Part shown: piece after piece, positions 1 to 8,586 of the stretch | Position numbering within the stretch: the first letter of the stretch is position 1 | Layout: every line of letters starts with the position of its first letter | Source: Candidatus Parcubacteria bacterium | GTDB lineage: Bacteria; Patescibacteriota; Patescibacteriia; Patescibacteriales; UBA12075 | Direction: 5' to 3' | Assembly: GCA_023132155.1 (NCBI GenBank) | Contig: JAGLYP010000009.1 | Span: 1 to 57,819, forward strand | DNA length: 57,819 nt | Translations under genes and position numbers: made by a program | Notes under the pieces: model-generated | The model's database searches: none | What the model was told of the DNA's origin: nothing | The model's input: the letters and a program-made list of their open reading frames with translations, nothing else

Positions 1-16
1 GGGATTTTTTTATTTG

Positions 17-88
17 AGGTCTGGACCGGATTCGAACCGGTGAATGACGGTTTTGCAAACCGTTGCCTTACCGCTTGGCTACCAGACC
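17..88 (-). tRNA. tRNA-Cys (GCA)
   Basis: Reverse strand folds as GGTCTGG...CCAGACC; anticodon loop TTGCAAA gives GCA; T arm ACCGG-TTCGAAT-CCGGT; U73 discriminator as expected for tRNA-Cys. Confidence 0.95.
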
Positions 89-141
89 CAATCAATTACG
101 AATTATCAATGAAAAATTACAAATTAAAAATATTAAACCTT

Positions 142-166
142 AGAAACAGGGCAGTGCCCTGTTTCT
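142..166. repeat. Extragenic hairpin AGAAACAGGGC-AGT-GCCCTGTTTCT; same family as 47539-47563
   Basis: 11 bp arms with 3 nt loop; near-identical sequence (including downstream CTTATA) recurs at 47539. Confidence 0.8.
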
Positions 167-269
167 GCTTATATTACTATATCAAATTATTTTTTTAAAA
201 ACAAGGTTTATAAATAAAAAACCCCCTAAAAAAAGAGGAGGCGCAAATCTAATAAAAAAATTATATTCT

Positions 270-872
270 TCAAGGTTCTAAAACCTCTATTTGCATATAT
301 TGAACGCCAAATTGAATGGCTGATTGTTTTTCTTGCATCCAAATATCAATTCTACTGGTATATCTGGAATTCATGCGATCCCTAACCACGAAAATCCGAT
401 CCCCGAACATTTCCGGTATTCTAATCTTTGTGCCAAATTTTAAAAAATTTGCCGCCACCGTATCTTCTATTCCGTGCTCGCAAACATTAAAGCCGTTTGC
501 CGTAATGCAAGGAGATGCGTCACATTGCGCCACCTCGGAATTATAAGCTGTCATTGTATAGTTTGCTGTCCATGCCACTTTTAAATCACTATTATCGGGT
601 AATTTATTATAAATCATTGAATCTTTTATAGTTTTATTACTTTCTTTTTTAACTATTATTTCATCATCTTTCTCGCTAATACTAGCTTCAATATCTATAT
701 TTCCCGCTAAAACAGGGGCGGAAAAAAGAAAAAAATCAAAAACAACCACAAAAATTATAAAAATTATTAATTTTTTGGCGAATTTTAAAGGAAATATTCT
801 ATTTTCGTGAGTTGCTAAGCTCAACATAATCAAAATATTAATATAGACAAACAAAAAAATCCTATCACACAC
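270..872 (-). CDS. Exported 3D-domain/double-psi beta-barrel-like protein (RlpA/YuiC-like)
   Basis: Hydrophobic N-terminal segment; TAYNSEVAQCDASPCITANGFNV...VAANFLKFGTKIRIPE...VVRDRMNSRYTSRIDIWM pattern typical of 3D domain proteins. Confidence 0.7.
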   Translation of the reverse strand: MCDRIFLFVYINILIMLSLATHENRIFPLKFAKKLIIFIIFVVVFDFFLFSAPVLAGNIDIEASISEKDDEIIVKKESNKTIKDSMIYNKLPDNSDLKVAWTANYTMTAYNSEVAQCDASPCITANGFNVCEHGIEDTVAANFLKFGTKIRIPEMFGDRIFVVRDRMNSRYTSRIDIWMQEKQSAIQFGVQYMQIEVLEP

Positions 873-951
873 AAAGTGTAAACAGATAGGATTTCTTTAC
901 TTATATTATCATATTAGCATACCTTGCTAAAGAAGTCAATAATCGCGCATA

Positions 952-3801
952 TCAATTTTTTCTAATTTTAATTAACAAACCCACCAGCAAAATAATCAAA
1001 AATCCGGCGATAACCAGCAAATACTTAAATAATTCCAATTTTTTATCACGCGCCGCAAGCTCCCATTCGTTGCTAGTGGAAATTTCACCGAAAACTTGCG
1101 CGTGTTCCTCGCTTTCAATGTCCTTTCTAACAATATCATCGTTAAAACGAGGCAATAAGCGCAAGCCTGAACTGGTTTTGCCTAAAATTCCGCTAACTGC
1201 CAAATTCGCGCCTTCTTTAATATCTCTTACGTTTATCCCTGTTGAGCTTTTGATGTAAACTTTAATTTCTTCGGTGCCGTCATCTAAATAAATTGCTGAC
1301 GATTTTCTCTCTACCACTTCTCCGCTAACCGCGATTAATTCTCCAATATTGCTTTCATCAATTTTTTCGCATATTTTCTGTTTCGGTTCTGGCGCGCCTT
1401 TATGCTCTAATATCTTAAAATCAGCCTGAGTTTTTGTTTTCAAACGCCTCTCTCCGCCTGATTCTGATATTTCTCCGCTTACCTCTATATAATCGCCCAC
1501 TTTAAAATCGGGAAAATCTCTTTTGTAATTATAAATTTGGATTCCGGGCGAACCGACTATATAAAAAAATTGCGAGCCTAAAACTCCGGGCAAAACCGCG
1601 ACCACGCCTTTGGTTACGATTTTATCGCCGATTTTCAAATCTTTTATATTCTCTAACAATATTTCCTTTATTTTATCATCTTCTCTTTTTATATTTGTTA
1701 TTCCCAAAACTTTTGGCGCCTCCGCTAACGCAATCTGGCTATCATTTACCCTGATTATATTTTCTCTGCCCGGCGTTGGGTTAGTAGTCCAAAACCATTT
1801 GTTATTTTGTCCGCGCGCGTAGGCCTCGCCGCTGATGGCTTTCGCGTAATTCACGCTGTCAATCAATTTATTTTCTTGGTTTAAAATCCTTGCTTCATCG
1901 CCGGTATTATTCAAAGCGATTTTACTTTCAGCGCGTTCCAAAACAAAATATTTGCCCGCTCCCAAAATAAATTCCTCGCTAAAAAAGAAAGGCTTACTGC
2001 CTCCGTCTATGTCATCAACACGCCAATTAAATAAATTTATTTTTGCCTCTCCTCTATTATATATTTCAATAAACTCCTCTTCGCTGTCAGCGCCTAAAGG
2101 CGCGGGCATAATTTCGTTAATTATTATATTTGTTTCCGCTTCAGGATTATTTGTTGAGTTATTTATTTTTTCTTTAACTAATTCACCTACTATAATAATT
2201 TTTTCTTTCACAGCCTCATTTTCTAAATCGCTTACAATCAATTTAACCGTGTACGCGCCTGCTTTAAAAAATGTATGTTCTGGATTCGCTAAAACATTCG
2301 TAAAACCATCGCCAAAATCCCAAAAATATTTCAAATCATCCCCATCTTCATCAATCGTATCAGAGCTGTCAAAAATAATTGGTTTTGCAAGCGCGACTTT
2401 TTCTGGGCAATCAAAATCAACCATTGGCGGATGGTCGATTTTTTCTATGTTATTTTCTTTGCCCGGGCTCAAAAATTCGCTCCAAACATATTTACCGCTT
2501 TCCAAATCTAAATTATAGCTCTGATTTTCTTTAGCTTTTTCATAATTTAATTCAATAATAGGCTCATCTCTAAAAGGATGAAACAATTTTACCGTATCAC
2601 CGGTATTATTTAAGGCAATCTTGCTTTCATAACGATAAATAACAAAGTATTCTCCTGCCTTAATAATACTGCCGCCGTCTCTGTCTGTTTCAATTTTATA
2701 ACGTTTTTTTGATTCATCTCCAAGCCGCCAGCCGTTTAAATCAACATCCTCGCTTCCTGAATTATAAATTTCTATAAACTCGTTTCCAGTATCGCTTCCT
2801 TTGGGATTTGGCAATATTTTTGAAATTAAAATTTCAGCGCTATAATCATAATTTATTTTTTCTTCAACTTCTTTAATGCTAATTTCTTCTTTTGTTTCTT
2901 CCGGCTCTTCGCTAATAATAATATTACTGGAATTTTTTGTCGGCTTCGTTGTAACGCTAAAATCATTTTGGTTATTAAAGGTTGTGTACCCGTCAATTTT
3001 TCGCGCGATACTAAAAGGATCGCCTGCCACGGGCGCGTTGCTAACGCCTTCCCATTTGCCATAAATTACACGGTCAATCAAAATATCTTTATAATACAAC
3101 TCCGCGATATCGCCTTTATTGTTTAAATTGCCTTTTGGCTTTTCAATTATAAAAAAATCATCTATTTCGCCTTGTAAATTTGTTTTTGCGCCGCTTCCTT
3201 CTTTAATGTGCCAATCTGTTAAATCTATTTTTTCATTTAAATTGCAAAACAATTCAAGCCACTCCACCTCAAAGTCCGCGGGGTCGCTTACAAGTTCGTT
3301 AATTACGATGTCGCCCAATTTATAATTAAAGTTCTCGCTCTCTGGCGCGTCTGATTCTCCTTGTTTATAATCCGCGCTTAAATCCGCTTCATTTTCTTCT
3401 GATAAATTATCTTCGCCGCTGTCATCATCGTTAATAATATTTTCACCGTTATATTCTTCTTCCCGCGCGCCATCATCATATTCCGAATCTGTTTCGTTTT
3501 CTTGTTCTGTTTCAAATTCCGCTTCTTCACCGACTGTAATCAAATCTTTTATGCCACCATAAATAGCTTTTTTAATACCCAAGACAAACATAATATCTTC
3601 TTTGACAAGAAAATTTCCATTAGCTTTGCGATAATCAATAATTGCTTGTGCTTTAACCTGCCCAATTTCAGGTAATGTATCTAATTCCGTTAAATCCGCC
3701 GTGTTAATATTAATCAAAACGCTTGCGTTTAAGCACAAGCAATAAAAAAATCCCGATAATAGCAATATCAAGACTATGAACTTCCCTCCTTTTGATTTCA
3801 T
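952..3801 (-). CDS. Large surface protein: ComEA-like HhH, three lamin-tail domains, PKD domain, OB-fold-like repeats, C-terminal TM anchor
   Basis: ININTADLTELDTLPEIGQVKAQAIIDYRKANG (HhH); three INE/ISK..EFIEIYN..W lamin-tail segments; YFWDFGDG..F..AGAYTVKLIVSD (PKD); KGVVAVLPG..GDYIEVSGEI and SGEVVERKSSAIYLDDGTEEIKVYI; C-terminal TM then IRKN. Confidence 0.8.
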   Translation of the reverse strand: MKSKGGKFIVLILLLSGFFYCLCLNASVLININTADLTELDTLPEIGQVKAQAIIDYRKANGNFLVKEDIMFVLGIKKAIYGGIKDLITVGEEAEFETEQENETDSEYDDGAREEEYNGENIINDDDSGEDNLSEENEADLSADYKQGESDAPESENFNYKLGDIVINELVSDPADFEVEWLELFCNLNEKIDLTDWHIKEGSGAKTNLQGEIDDFFIIEKPKGNLNNKGDIAELYYKDILIDRVIYGKWEGVSNAPVAGDPFSIARKIDGYTTFNNQNDFSVTTKPTKNSSNIIISEEPEETKEEISIKEVEEKINYDYSAEILISKILPNPKGSDTGNEFIEIYNSGSEDVDLNGWRLGDESKKRYKIETDRDGGSIIKAGEYFVIYRYESKIALNNTGDTVKLFHPFRDEPIIELNYEKAKENQSYNLDLESGKYVWSEFLSPGKENNIEKIDHPPMVDFDCPEKVALAKPIIFDSSDTIDEDGDDLKYFWDFGDGFTNVLANPEHTFFKAGAYTVKLIVSDLENEAVKEKIIIVGELVKEKINNSTNNPEAETNIIINEIMPAPLGADSEEEFIEIYNRGEAKINLFNWRVDDIDGGSKPFFFSEEFILGAGKYFVLERAESKIALNNTGDEARILNQENKLIDSVNYAKAISGEAYARGQNNKWFWTTNPTPGRENIIRVNDSQIALAEAPKVLGITNIKREDDKIKEILLENIKDLKIGDKIVTKGVVAVLPGVLGSQFFYIVGSPGIQIYNYKRDFPDFKVGDYIEVSGEISESGGERRLKTKTQADFKILEHKGAPEPKQKICEKIDESNIGELIAVSGEVVERKSSAIYLDDGTEEIKVYIKSSTGINVRDIKEGANLAVSGILGKTSSGLRLLPRFNDDIVRKDIESEEHAQVFGEISTSNEWELAARDKKLELFKYLLVIAGFLIILLVGLLIKIRKN

Positions 3802-3832
3802 ATTTTAATTGATAAAAAAATAAAAAAATGTT

Positions 3833-4132
3833 TTACACCACCCCCTGAACCGCCTGAAAAACCCACTGGGTAATCGCGTATGATGAGAGGATTATTATCA
3901 TGCCGATGATTGAATTTTCAATGGTTTTTTTGGCGATTAAAACTTTTTCTTCTTTACCGCCGGATGTCATCCAAAGAAAACCGCCGTACATGATTAAAAT
4001 TAAAAATATCACTCCAAGGAGCGATAAAAAAACGCCGATTATCGCTCCGATTATTTCCGGCAAACTTTTTGGATCGCCAAAGCCCGCGGCTTTGGCGGTA
4101 ATTTCCAAATATTTTAAAATTTCTTCTTTCAT
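3833..4132 (-). CDS. T4SS_pilin/VirB2-TrbC-like two-TM small protein (paralog 1, no obvious signal peptide)
   Basis: LLGVIFLILIMYGGFLWMTSGGKEEKVLIAKKTIENSIIGMIIILSSYAI core aligns without gaps to nine others in the window. Confidence 0.8.
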   Translation of the reverse strand: MKEEILKYLEITAKAAGFGDPKSLPEIIGAIIGVFLSLLGVIFLILIMYGGFLWMTSGGKEEKVLIAKKTIENSIIGMIIILSSYAITQWVFQAVQGVV

Positions 4133-4154
4133 AGATGTTGATTAAATTTTGAAT

Positions 4155-6818
4155 TTACTTCCCTTTCACTTCATCCAACTTAACGGACAACAGCTTAGAA
4201 ACGCCGTCATCGCCCATAGTAACGCCGTAGAGGATGCTGGCGCGGCGCATTGAGGCGCGGTTGTGGGTTATGACTATGAACTGGGTTTTGCGGGATAATT
4301 CTTCAAAAATTTTCGCAAGGCGCTCGGAGTTTGCCTCATCAAGCGCGGCGTCAACTTCGTCCAAAACAACAAACGGAGACGGATTTGAACTGATAATCGC
4401 GCAGATCAAGGCAATGGCGGTTAAAGCGCGCTCACCGCCGGAAAGCATTGAGATTAATTTTATTTTTTTGCCCGGAGGCGTGGCTTGAATTTCAACTCCG
4501 GCTAAGCCGGTTGCGTTATGTTTTTGTAAAAATTTAATTTTTTTAATATCAGGCATGCTCACCAGTTCTGATTTTGCGTCTTCTTTTTGCGCTTCCGCTG
4601 TTTCTTCTTTTTCCTCATCCATAGCCTCCTCTAAAACTTTAACAATTTTGGCATTGCCGCCATTAAATAAAATTTTAAAATATTTTTCAAAATTTTGCGC
4701 TATTACTTTAAATTCCTTGTCAAATTGTTCTTTAATTATAATATCAAGCTCTTTAATTATTTTTTGCAAAGATTCAACCGCGGAACCGAAATCTATTACC
4801 TGATTATTTAAAAAATCAAAACGTTCTCTGGTTTCGTTATATTCATGTTCTGTTTGCGGATCAATCCCGCCGATAAGTTCCAGCTGCTTTTTAATTTGCC
4901 TGATTTTTTCACGCAAACCGCTAATAAGATCATTATCAAATTCGCCGGTTTCTCGCTTGCTATTTTTAATCTCGCTTAAATTTTTTAATTCTTGCCTAAT
5001 CTCTATTTCCAAATCCTCCAAACGGGTTTCATAACGAGTTGAATTGATTTTTATCGCCTGCATTTGGCTATTGCCGTTGTTTAACTCATTTTGCAATTCC
5101 TGCAAATTTCTTTGCAAAGAAAAAAGGCGGCCGCGCTTTTCCTCTTCCCTGGCGCTGATGCTGCTTATTTTTTCTTTAATAGCCAAAATCTTTTCTTGTG
5201 CTGCCGCAACCTGTTCAGTTAAAATAACTTGTTCTTTTTCAAACTCTTTAAAATCTTGTTTTTTTTCATTTTGCCGCAAGCGCTTTTCAATTTCTTGAAG
5301 TTCATTTATGAAACTCTGTTTTTTTTCATCTAACAGTTTTATTCTTTCAGCCTTTATTGACAGCCGGATATTATTTTCGTTTATTTTATTTACCATTTCT
5401 TCTTTTTCCCGCAATAATCCGCTTAAAGCGACTTGCGCTTCCTTTAATTTACTATTCCGGCTATCCGGCTTTTTGCCGTTAAAAATAATATTTTTGAGTT
5501 CTTTTAGCTCTTTTTTTATTTTCAACGCGAGCGTCTTGATTTTTTCAAATTCATTAATGCTTTCAGCCTTTTCCAAGTCTTCTAATATTTTATTTAATAT
5601 TTTATTGGCAACTCTCATTCCGTCGTCATCTGTTTTTTTATCTTCCTCTAGAAGCGCTTCATTTGTTTTTTTAATTTTAAAATCAATTTTTTCTTTTTCA
5701 CCTCTTAAATTTTGAATTTTCTCTTGTTCTTGCCTTGTGTTTAAGTTTGAGCTTCCGATTTCTTCGCCTATTTTTTCCAATTCCTTGCTAATCGCGTCCT
5801 TTTTATTAAACAAAAAAGACAAGTCATGCTGTCCGCTTGCTTCCAGCTTTATTTCCATTTGCGCCTCAATTCTGGCAAGTTTGCGGTTTAACTCGTCTTT
5901 TTTAGTTTGAATTCGGCCAAGCTCAGCCTGTAGCGCGTCAAATTCATTTTCCTTTTCACTTTCAATTTTTAATTCTTCTAAATTTCTATTTAAATTATCC
6001 AATTTTTTTTCTTTAGCAAACTTAATTTTTTCCAATTCCAAATATTCCAGATTATAATTATTAAACTTTTTACTGATATCATGCCAAATCTTGCCATAAT
6101 AATCTATTTGCATTTTTTTCAATTCCGTTTCCAATTCGCCGCGCTTACGCAGACGGCCGACTTGTCTGGTAAGGCTCTTAAGCCTTGGTTCAATTTCAGA
6201 TAAAAGCATCCGCGCCTGAGCCAAATTTTCATAGCTTGACCTAAGCTTGTTCAAAGATTCATCGCGCTTGATTTGATATTGCTTAACGCCGGTAGCTTCA
6301 TCAAAAAATTCCTTGCGCTCGGCCAAAGAAGTGTTTAAAAAACCCTCAACCATGCCTTGACCGATTACGCTATAAGTTTTTTGGCCGAATTTCGCTTTAG
6401 CAAGCAACATCTGAATATCCGACAAGCGAACACGATTATTATTAATCATGTATCCGCTGTCGCCATCGCGATATAAGCGGCGAGTAAGAACAATTTGCGA
6501 ATAATCTATCGTTGATTTACCGCTTTTAGCGCCGTCTTCATTGTTCAAATACAAAGAAACCTCGGCCATGCCGAGTTTGCCTTTCTTGTCAGATCCGGAA
6601 AAAATCACATCCTCTGACCTTTTTCCGCGCAAAGTCTTCATACTCTGCTCTCCCAGCGCCCAGCGCACCGCGTCAGCTACGTTTGACTTGCCGGAACCGT
6701 TCGGCCCGACCACGGCAGTAATTCCCCGCTTGTCTTTATCAAGCATGCCGGGAAACACAAGCGTATTTTTATTGGCAAAAGATTTAAAACCTTGAATTTC
6801 AAGTTTTTCTAGATACAT
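4155..6818 (-). CDS. smc: Chromosome segregation ATPase SMC (apparently hinge-less)
   Basis: Walker A GPNGSGKSNVADAVRWALGEQ, IGQGMVEGFLNTSLAERKEFFDEATGV, signature LSGGERALTAIALICAI and Walker B PFVVLDEVDAALDEAN. Start set to M20 of the listed ORF (MYLEKLEIQGFKSF). Confidence 0.9.
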   Translation of the reverse strand: MYLEKLEIQGFKSFANKNTLVFPGMLDKDKRGITAVVGPNGSGKSNVADAVRWALGEQSMKTLRGKRSEDVIFSGSDKKGKLGMAEVSLYLNNEDGAKSGKSTIDYSQIVLTRRLYRDGDSGYMINNNRVRLSDIQMLLAKAKFGQKTYSVIGQGMVEGFLNTSLAERKEFFDEATGVKQYQIKRDESLNKLRSSYENLAQARMLLSEIEPRLKSLTRQVGRLRKRGELETELKKMQIDYYGKIWHDISKKFNNYNLEYLELEKIKFAKEKKLDNLNRNLEELKIESEKENEFDALQAELGRIQTKKDELNRKLARIEAQMEIKLEASGQHDLSFLFNKKDAISKELEKIGEEIGSSNLNTRQEQEKIQNLRGEKEKIDFKIKKTNEALLEEDKKTDDDGMRVANKILNKILEDLEKAESINEFEKIKTLALKIKKELKELKNIIFNGKKPDSRNSKLKEAQVALSGLLREKEEMVNKINENNIRLSIKAERIKLLDEKKQSFINELQEIEKRLRQNEKKQDFKEFEKEQVILTEQVAAAQEKILAIKEKISSISAREEEKRGRLFSLQRNLQELQNELNNGNSQMQAIKINSTRYETRLEDLEIEIRQELKNLSEIKNSKRETGEFDNDLISGLREKIRQIKKQLELIGGIDPQTEHEYNETRERFDFLNNQVIDFGSAVESLQKIIKELDIIIKEQFDKEFKVIAQNFEKYFKILFNGGNAKIVKVLEEAMDEEKEETAEAQKEDAKSELVSMPDIKKIKFLQKHNATGLAGVEIQATPPGKKIKLISMLSGGERALTAIALICAIISSNPSPFVVLDEVDAALDEANSERLAKIFEELSRKTQFIVITHNRASMRRASILYGVTMGDDGVSKLLSVKLDEVKGK

Positions 6819-6911
6819 ATTTTTCACGTAACACACAACACGCATCACATAACATAAATTATTGATGCGTGCCACGTAAATATATTATACTACATTTTTG
6901 GAAAATTAAAA

Positions 6912-6939
6912 AGTCGGGAAAGATAATTCTTTCCCGACT
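6912..6939 (-). terminator. Intrinsic terminator for a minus-strand transcript upstream of smc
   Basis: AGTCGGGAAAGA / TCTTTCCCGACT 12 bp stem followed by T-run on the minus strand. Confidence 0.8.
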
Positions 6940-7130
6940 GAAACGCTGCTTGCGCCATTCTTGGATAAATTTGCCTCCGGTAAAAACAATTCTGTGGCTA
7001 TAAATAATACCTCCTTAGTTTGCCGTACTATTTGTCTATATTTACCGGTTTACGCAGCCAGCCATGGCGCTGGGTTTTTTAGATCACCTCCTTAGCACCC
7101 ATTAATTTAAAACAAAAAAAATATTTTTCG
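6940..7130 (-). ncRNA. Candidate structured transcript upstream of smc
   Basis: Nested complementarity on minus strand: CCAGC/GCTGG local hairpin, GCTGC..GCAGC outer pair, CCGGTAAA..TTTACCGG inner pair, ending in a terminator. Confidence 0.35.
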
Positions 7131-7147
7131 CGCTTAGCCACTTTCAT
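7079..7147 (-). CDS. Micro-ORF, 22 aa (MKVAKREKYFFCFKLMGAKEVI)
   Basis: Strong SD AAAAGGAGGG 7 nt upstream of ATG; not in supplied ORF list because short. Confidence 0.35.
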   Translation of the reverse strand: MKVAKREKYFFCFKLMGAKEVI

Positions 7148-7254
7148 AACATGCCCTCCTTTTCTGTTATAATCTTTGGAGTTAAGCAATATAATCGATA
7201 AAACATCTTTTATAAATACTTCAGTAGAAATATAATCCTATTTTTCTATCATTT

Positions 7255-7356
7255 TTACTTAAAAAATTTCCCTTTTCTGCATTTAATGGATTTTTTTCTT
7301 GTAAAAACCTTTCTTTTCCTAAAACCGCTCATCCTCTTCATTTTTTTAATATTCAT
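7255..7356 (-). CDS. Micro-ORF, 33 aa, very basic (MNIKKMKRMSGFRKRKVFTRKKSIKCRKGKFFK)
   Basis: Strong SD AAAGGGAGG just upstream of ATG; basic composition. Confidence 0.4.
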   Translation of the reverse strand: MNIKKMKRMSGFRKRKVFTRKKSIKCRKGKFFK

Positions 7357-7495
7357 AAGCCTCCCTTTCCTAAAAAATAGATAGAATAGAATTTAAAAAA
7401 ACAAAATTCACCTCCCTTTTAGCGGAAATATTATTTAAATAAACCTTAATTATATATAGCTTAGCAAAAAAATATTAAAAAATCAAATCAAAAAA

Positions 7496-8356
7496 TTATT
7501 TTACCAAACAAGCCGCGCCGATTGCGCCGGCGTGTTTGCCTATTTTTGATTTTAAAATTTTAATATTTTTTCTGGCTTCTGACGAACTGATATTTTCTCG
7601 CATGGTTTTTTTAGCAATTGATAAAAATAAATCACTGGAATTAACCGCGCCGCCGCCAAGCACAATTACTTCCGGAGCAATTAAATTTACAATGTTTGCC
7701 AAAGCTAATCCTAAAAATTTACCCAATTCTTCATAACTTTTTTCTGCCAATACATCCCCTCTATACGCTTCTTCCGCCAAGAGCGCGGGATTATCTTGCG
7801 TTAATTTATGATATGCTTCTTCTAATTTTATGCCTGTGTTAAAATCAATAATCATTTCTCCGGGTTCTCCGGACCCGCCAAAAGGCGCGCGATAAACATC
7901 GCCATTAAGCCACCACCCTCCGCCAACGCCGGTGCCGACAATAAAACCATAAACATTATCATACTTTTTTGCCACGCCAAGAGTCGCAACCGTCCGCGTA
8001 AAACAATTGCCATCATTATCAATTATTATCGGGAAGCCCGTTCTTTTTTCCAACTCTCGCGCTAAACACACCCCGTCTATTAAAGAAATATTTGGAGAAT
8101 ATAGCACTTTTCCTTCTTTATAATCAATCACTCCGGCAGCGCCTAAACCGATTCCTGAAATTTTTATTTTTAATTCTTTTGCTTTCTCTTCCAAAGGTTC
8201 AATTAAAGCCAGCATCATTACAAAAATATGCTCTAAATTATCTTTGGGCGTAGCTAAGGTATAATCCATTATCACTTCTTCGCCGTCAAAAAGCACGGCG
8301 CTCATTTTTGTCCCGCCTAAGTCAATGCCGATGGAGTAGGTTTTATTTTTTGTCAT
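7496..8356 (-). CDS. ROK family sugar kinase (glucokinase-like)
   Basis: IGIDLGGTKMSAVLFDG, GVGGGWWLNGDVYRAPFGGSGEPGEMI, EVIVLGGGAV. Confidence 0.85.
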   Translation of the reverse strand: MTKNKTYSIGIDLGGTKMSAVLFDGEEVIMDYTLATPKDNLEHIFVMMLALIEPLEEKAKELKIKISGIGLGAAGVIDYKEGKVLYSPNISLIDGVCLARELEKRTGFPIIIDNDGNCFTRTVATLGVAKKYDNVYGFIVGTGVGGGWWLNGDVYRAPFGGSGEPGEMIIDFNTGIKLEEAYHKLTQDNPALLAEEAYRGDVLAEKSYEELGKFLGLALANIVNLIAPEVIVLGGGAVNSSDLFLSIAKKTMRENISSSEARKNIKILKSKIGKHAGAIGAACLVK

Positions 8357-8399
8357 ATTACAAGTTATTTAATTACTTTGATTGGACCCCCTGTTTTTT

Positions 8400-8561
8400 G
8401 TCATCTCGACGAGCGATAGCGAGGAGAGATCTATAATACATAAATTATAGAAAAAAATTAAAATAAAAAATATATTGAAAATATTAAATTAATTAAAAAT
8501 CGTAGAAAAAATTTAAATATATTAAAGATCTCTCCACTCCGCTAACGCTCGTCGAGATGAC
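8400..8561. repeat. MITE-like element: ~33-36 bp terminal inverted repeats flanking ~93 bp AT-rich centre
   Basis: GTCATCTCGACGAGCGATAGCGAGGAGAGATCT at left and its imperfect reverse complement AGATCTCTCCACTCCGCTAACGCTCGTCGAGATGAC at right. Confidence 0.8.
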
Positions 8562-8586
8562 AAAAAAAGTGGTGAGTGGAAAACGG

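Noticed and set aside
1952-2518. 188 aa plus-strand ORF
   Set aside because: Antisense to the lamin-tail protein, no RBS or recognised domain; the sense frame has clear domains.
5308-5715. 135 aa plus-strand Phe/Ser-rich ORF
   Set aside because: Antisense of SMC coiled coil; typical artefact of K/E-rich sense sequence.
6940-7110. tmRNA or c-di-GMP riboswitch
   Set aside because: GGCAAAC and GCAAAC-like strings are present, but no tRNA-like acceptor/T-arm, tag reading frame or GEMM core could be found; kept only as an unassigned structured transcript.
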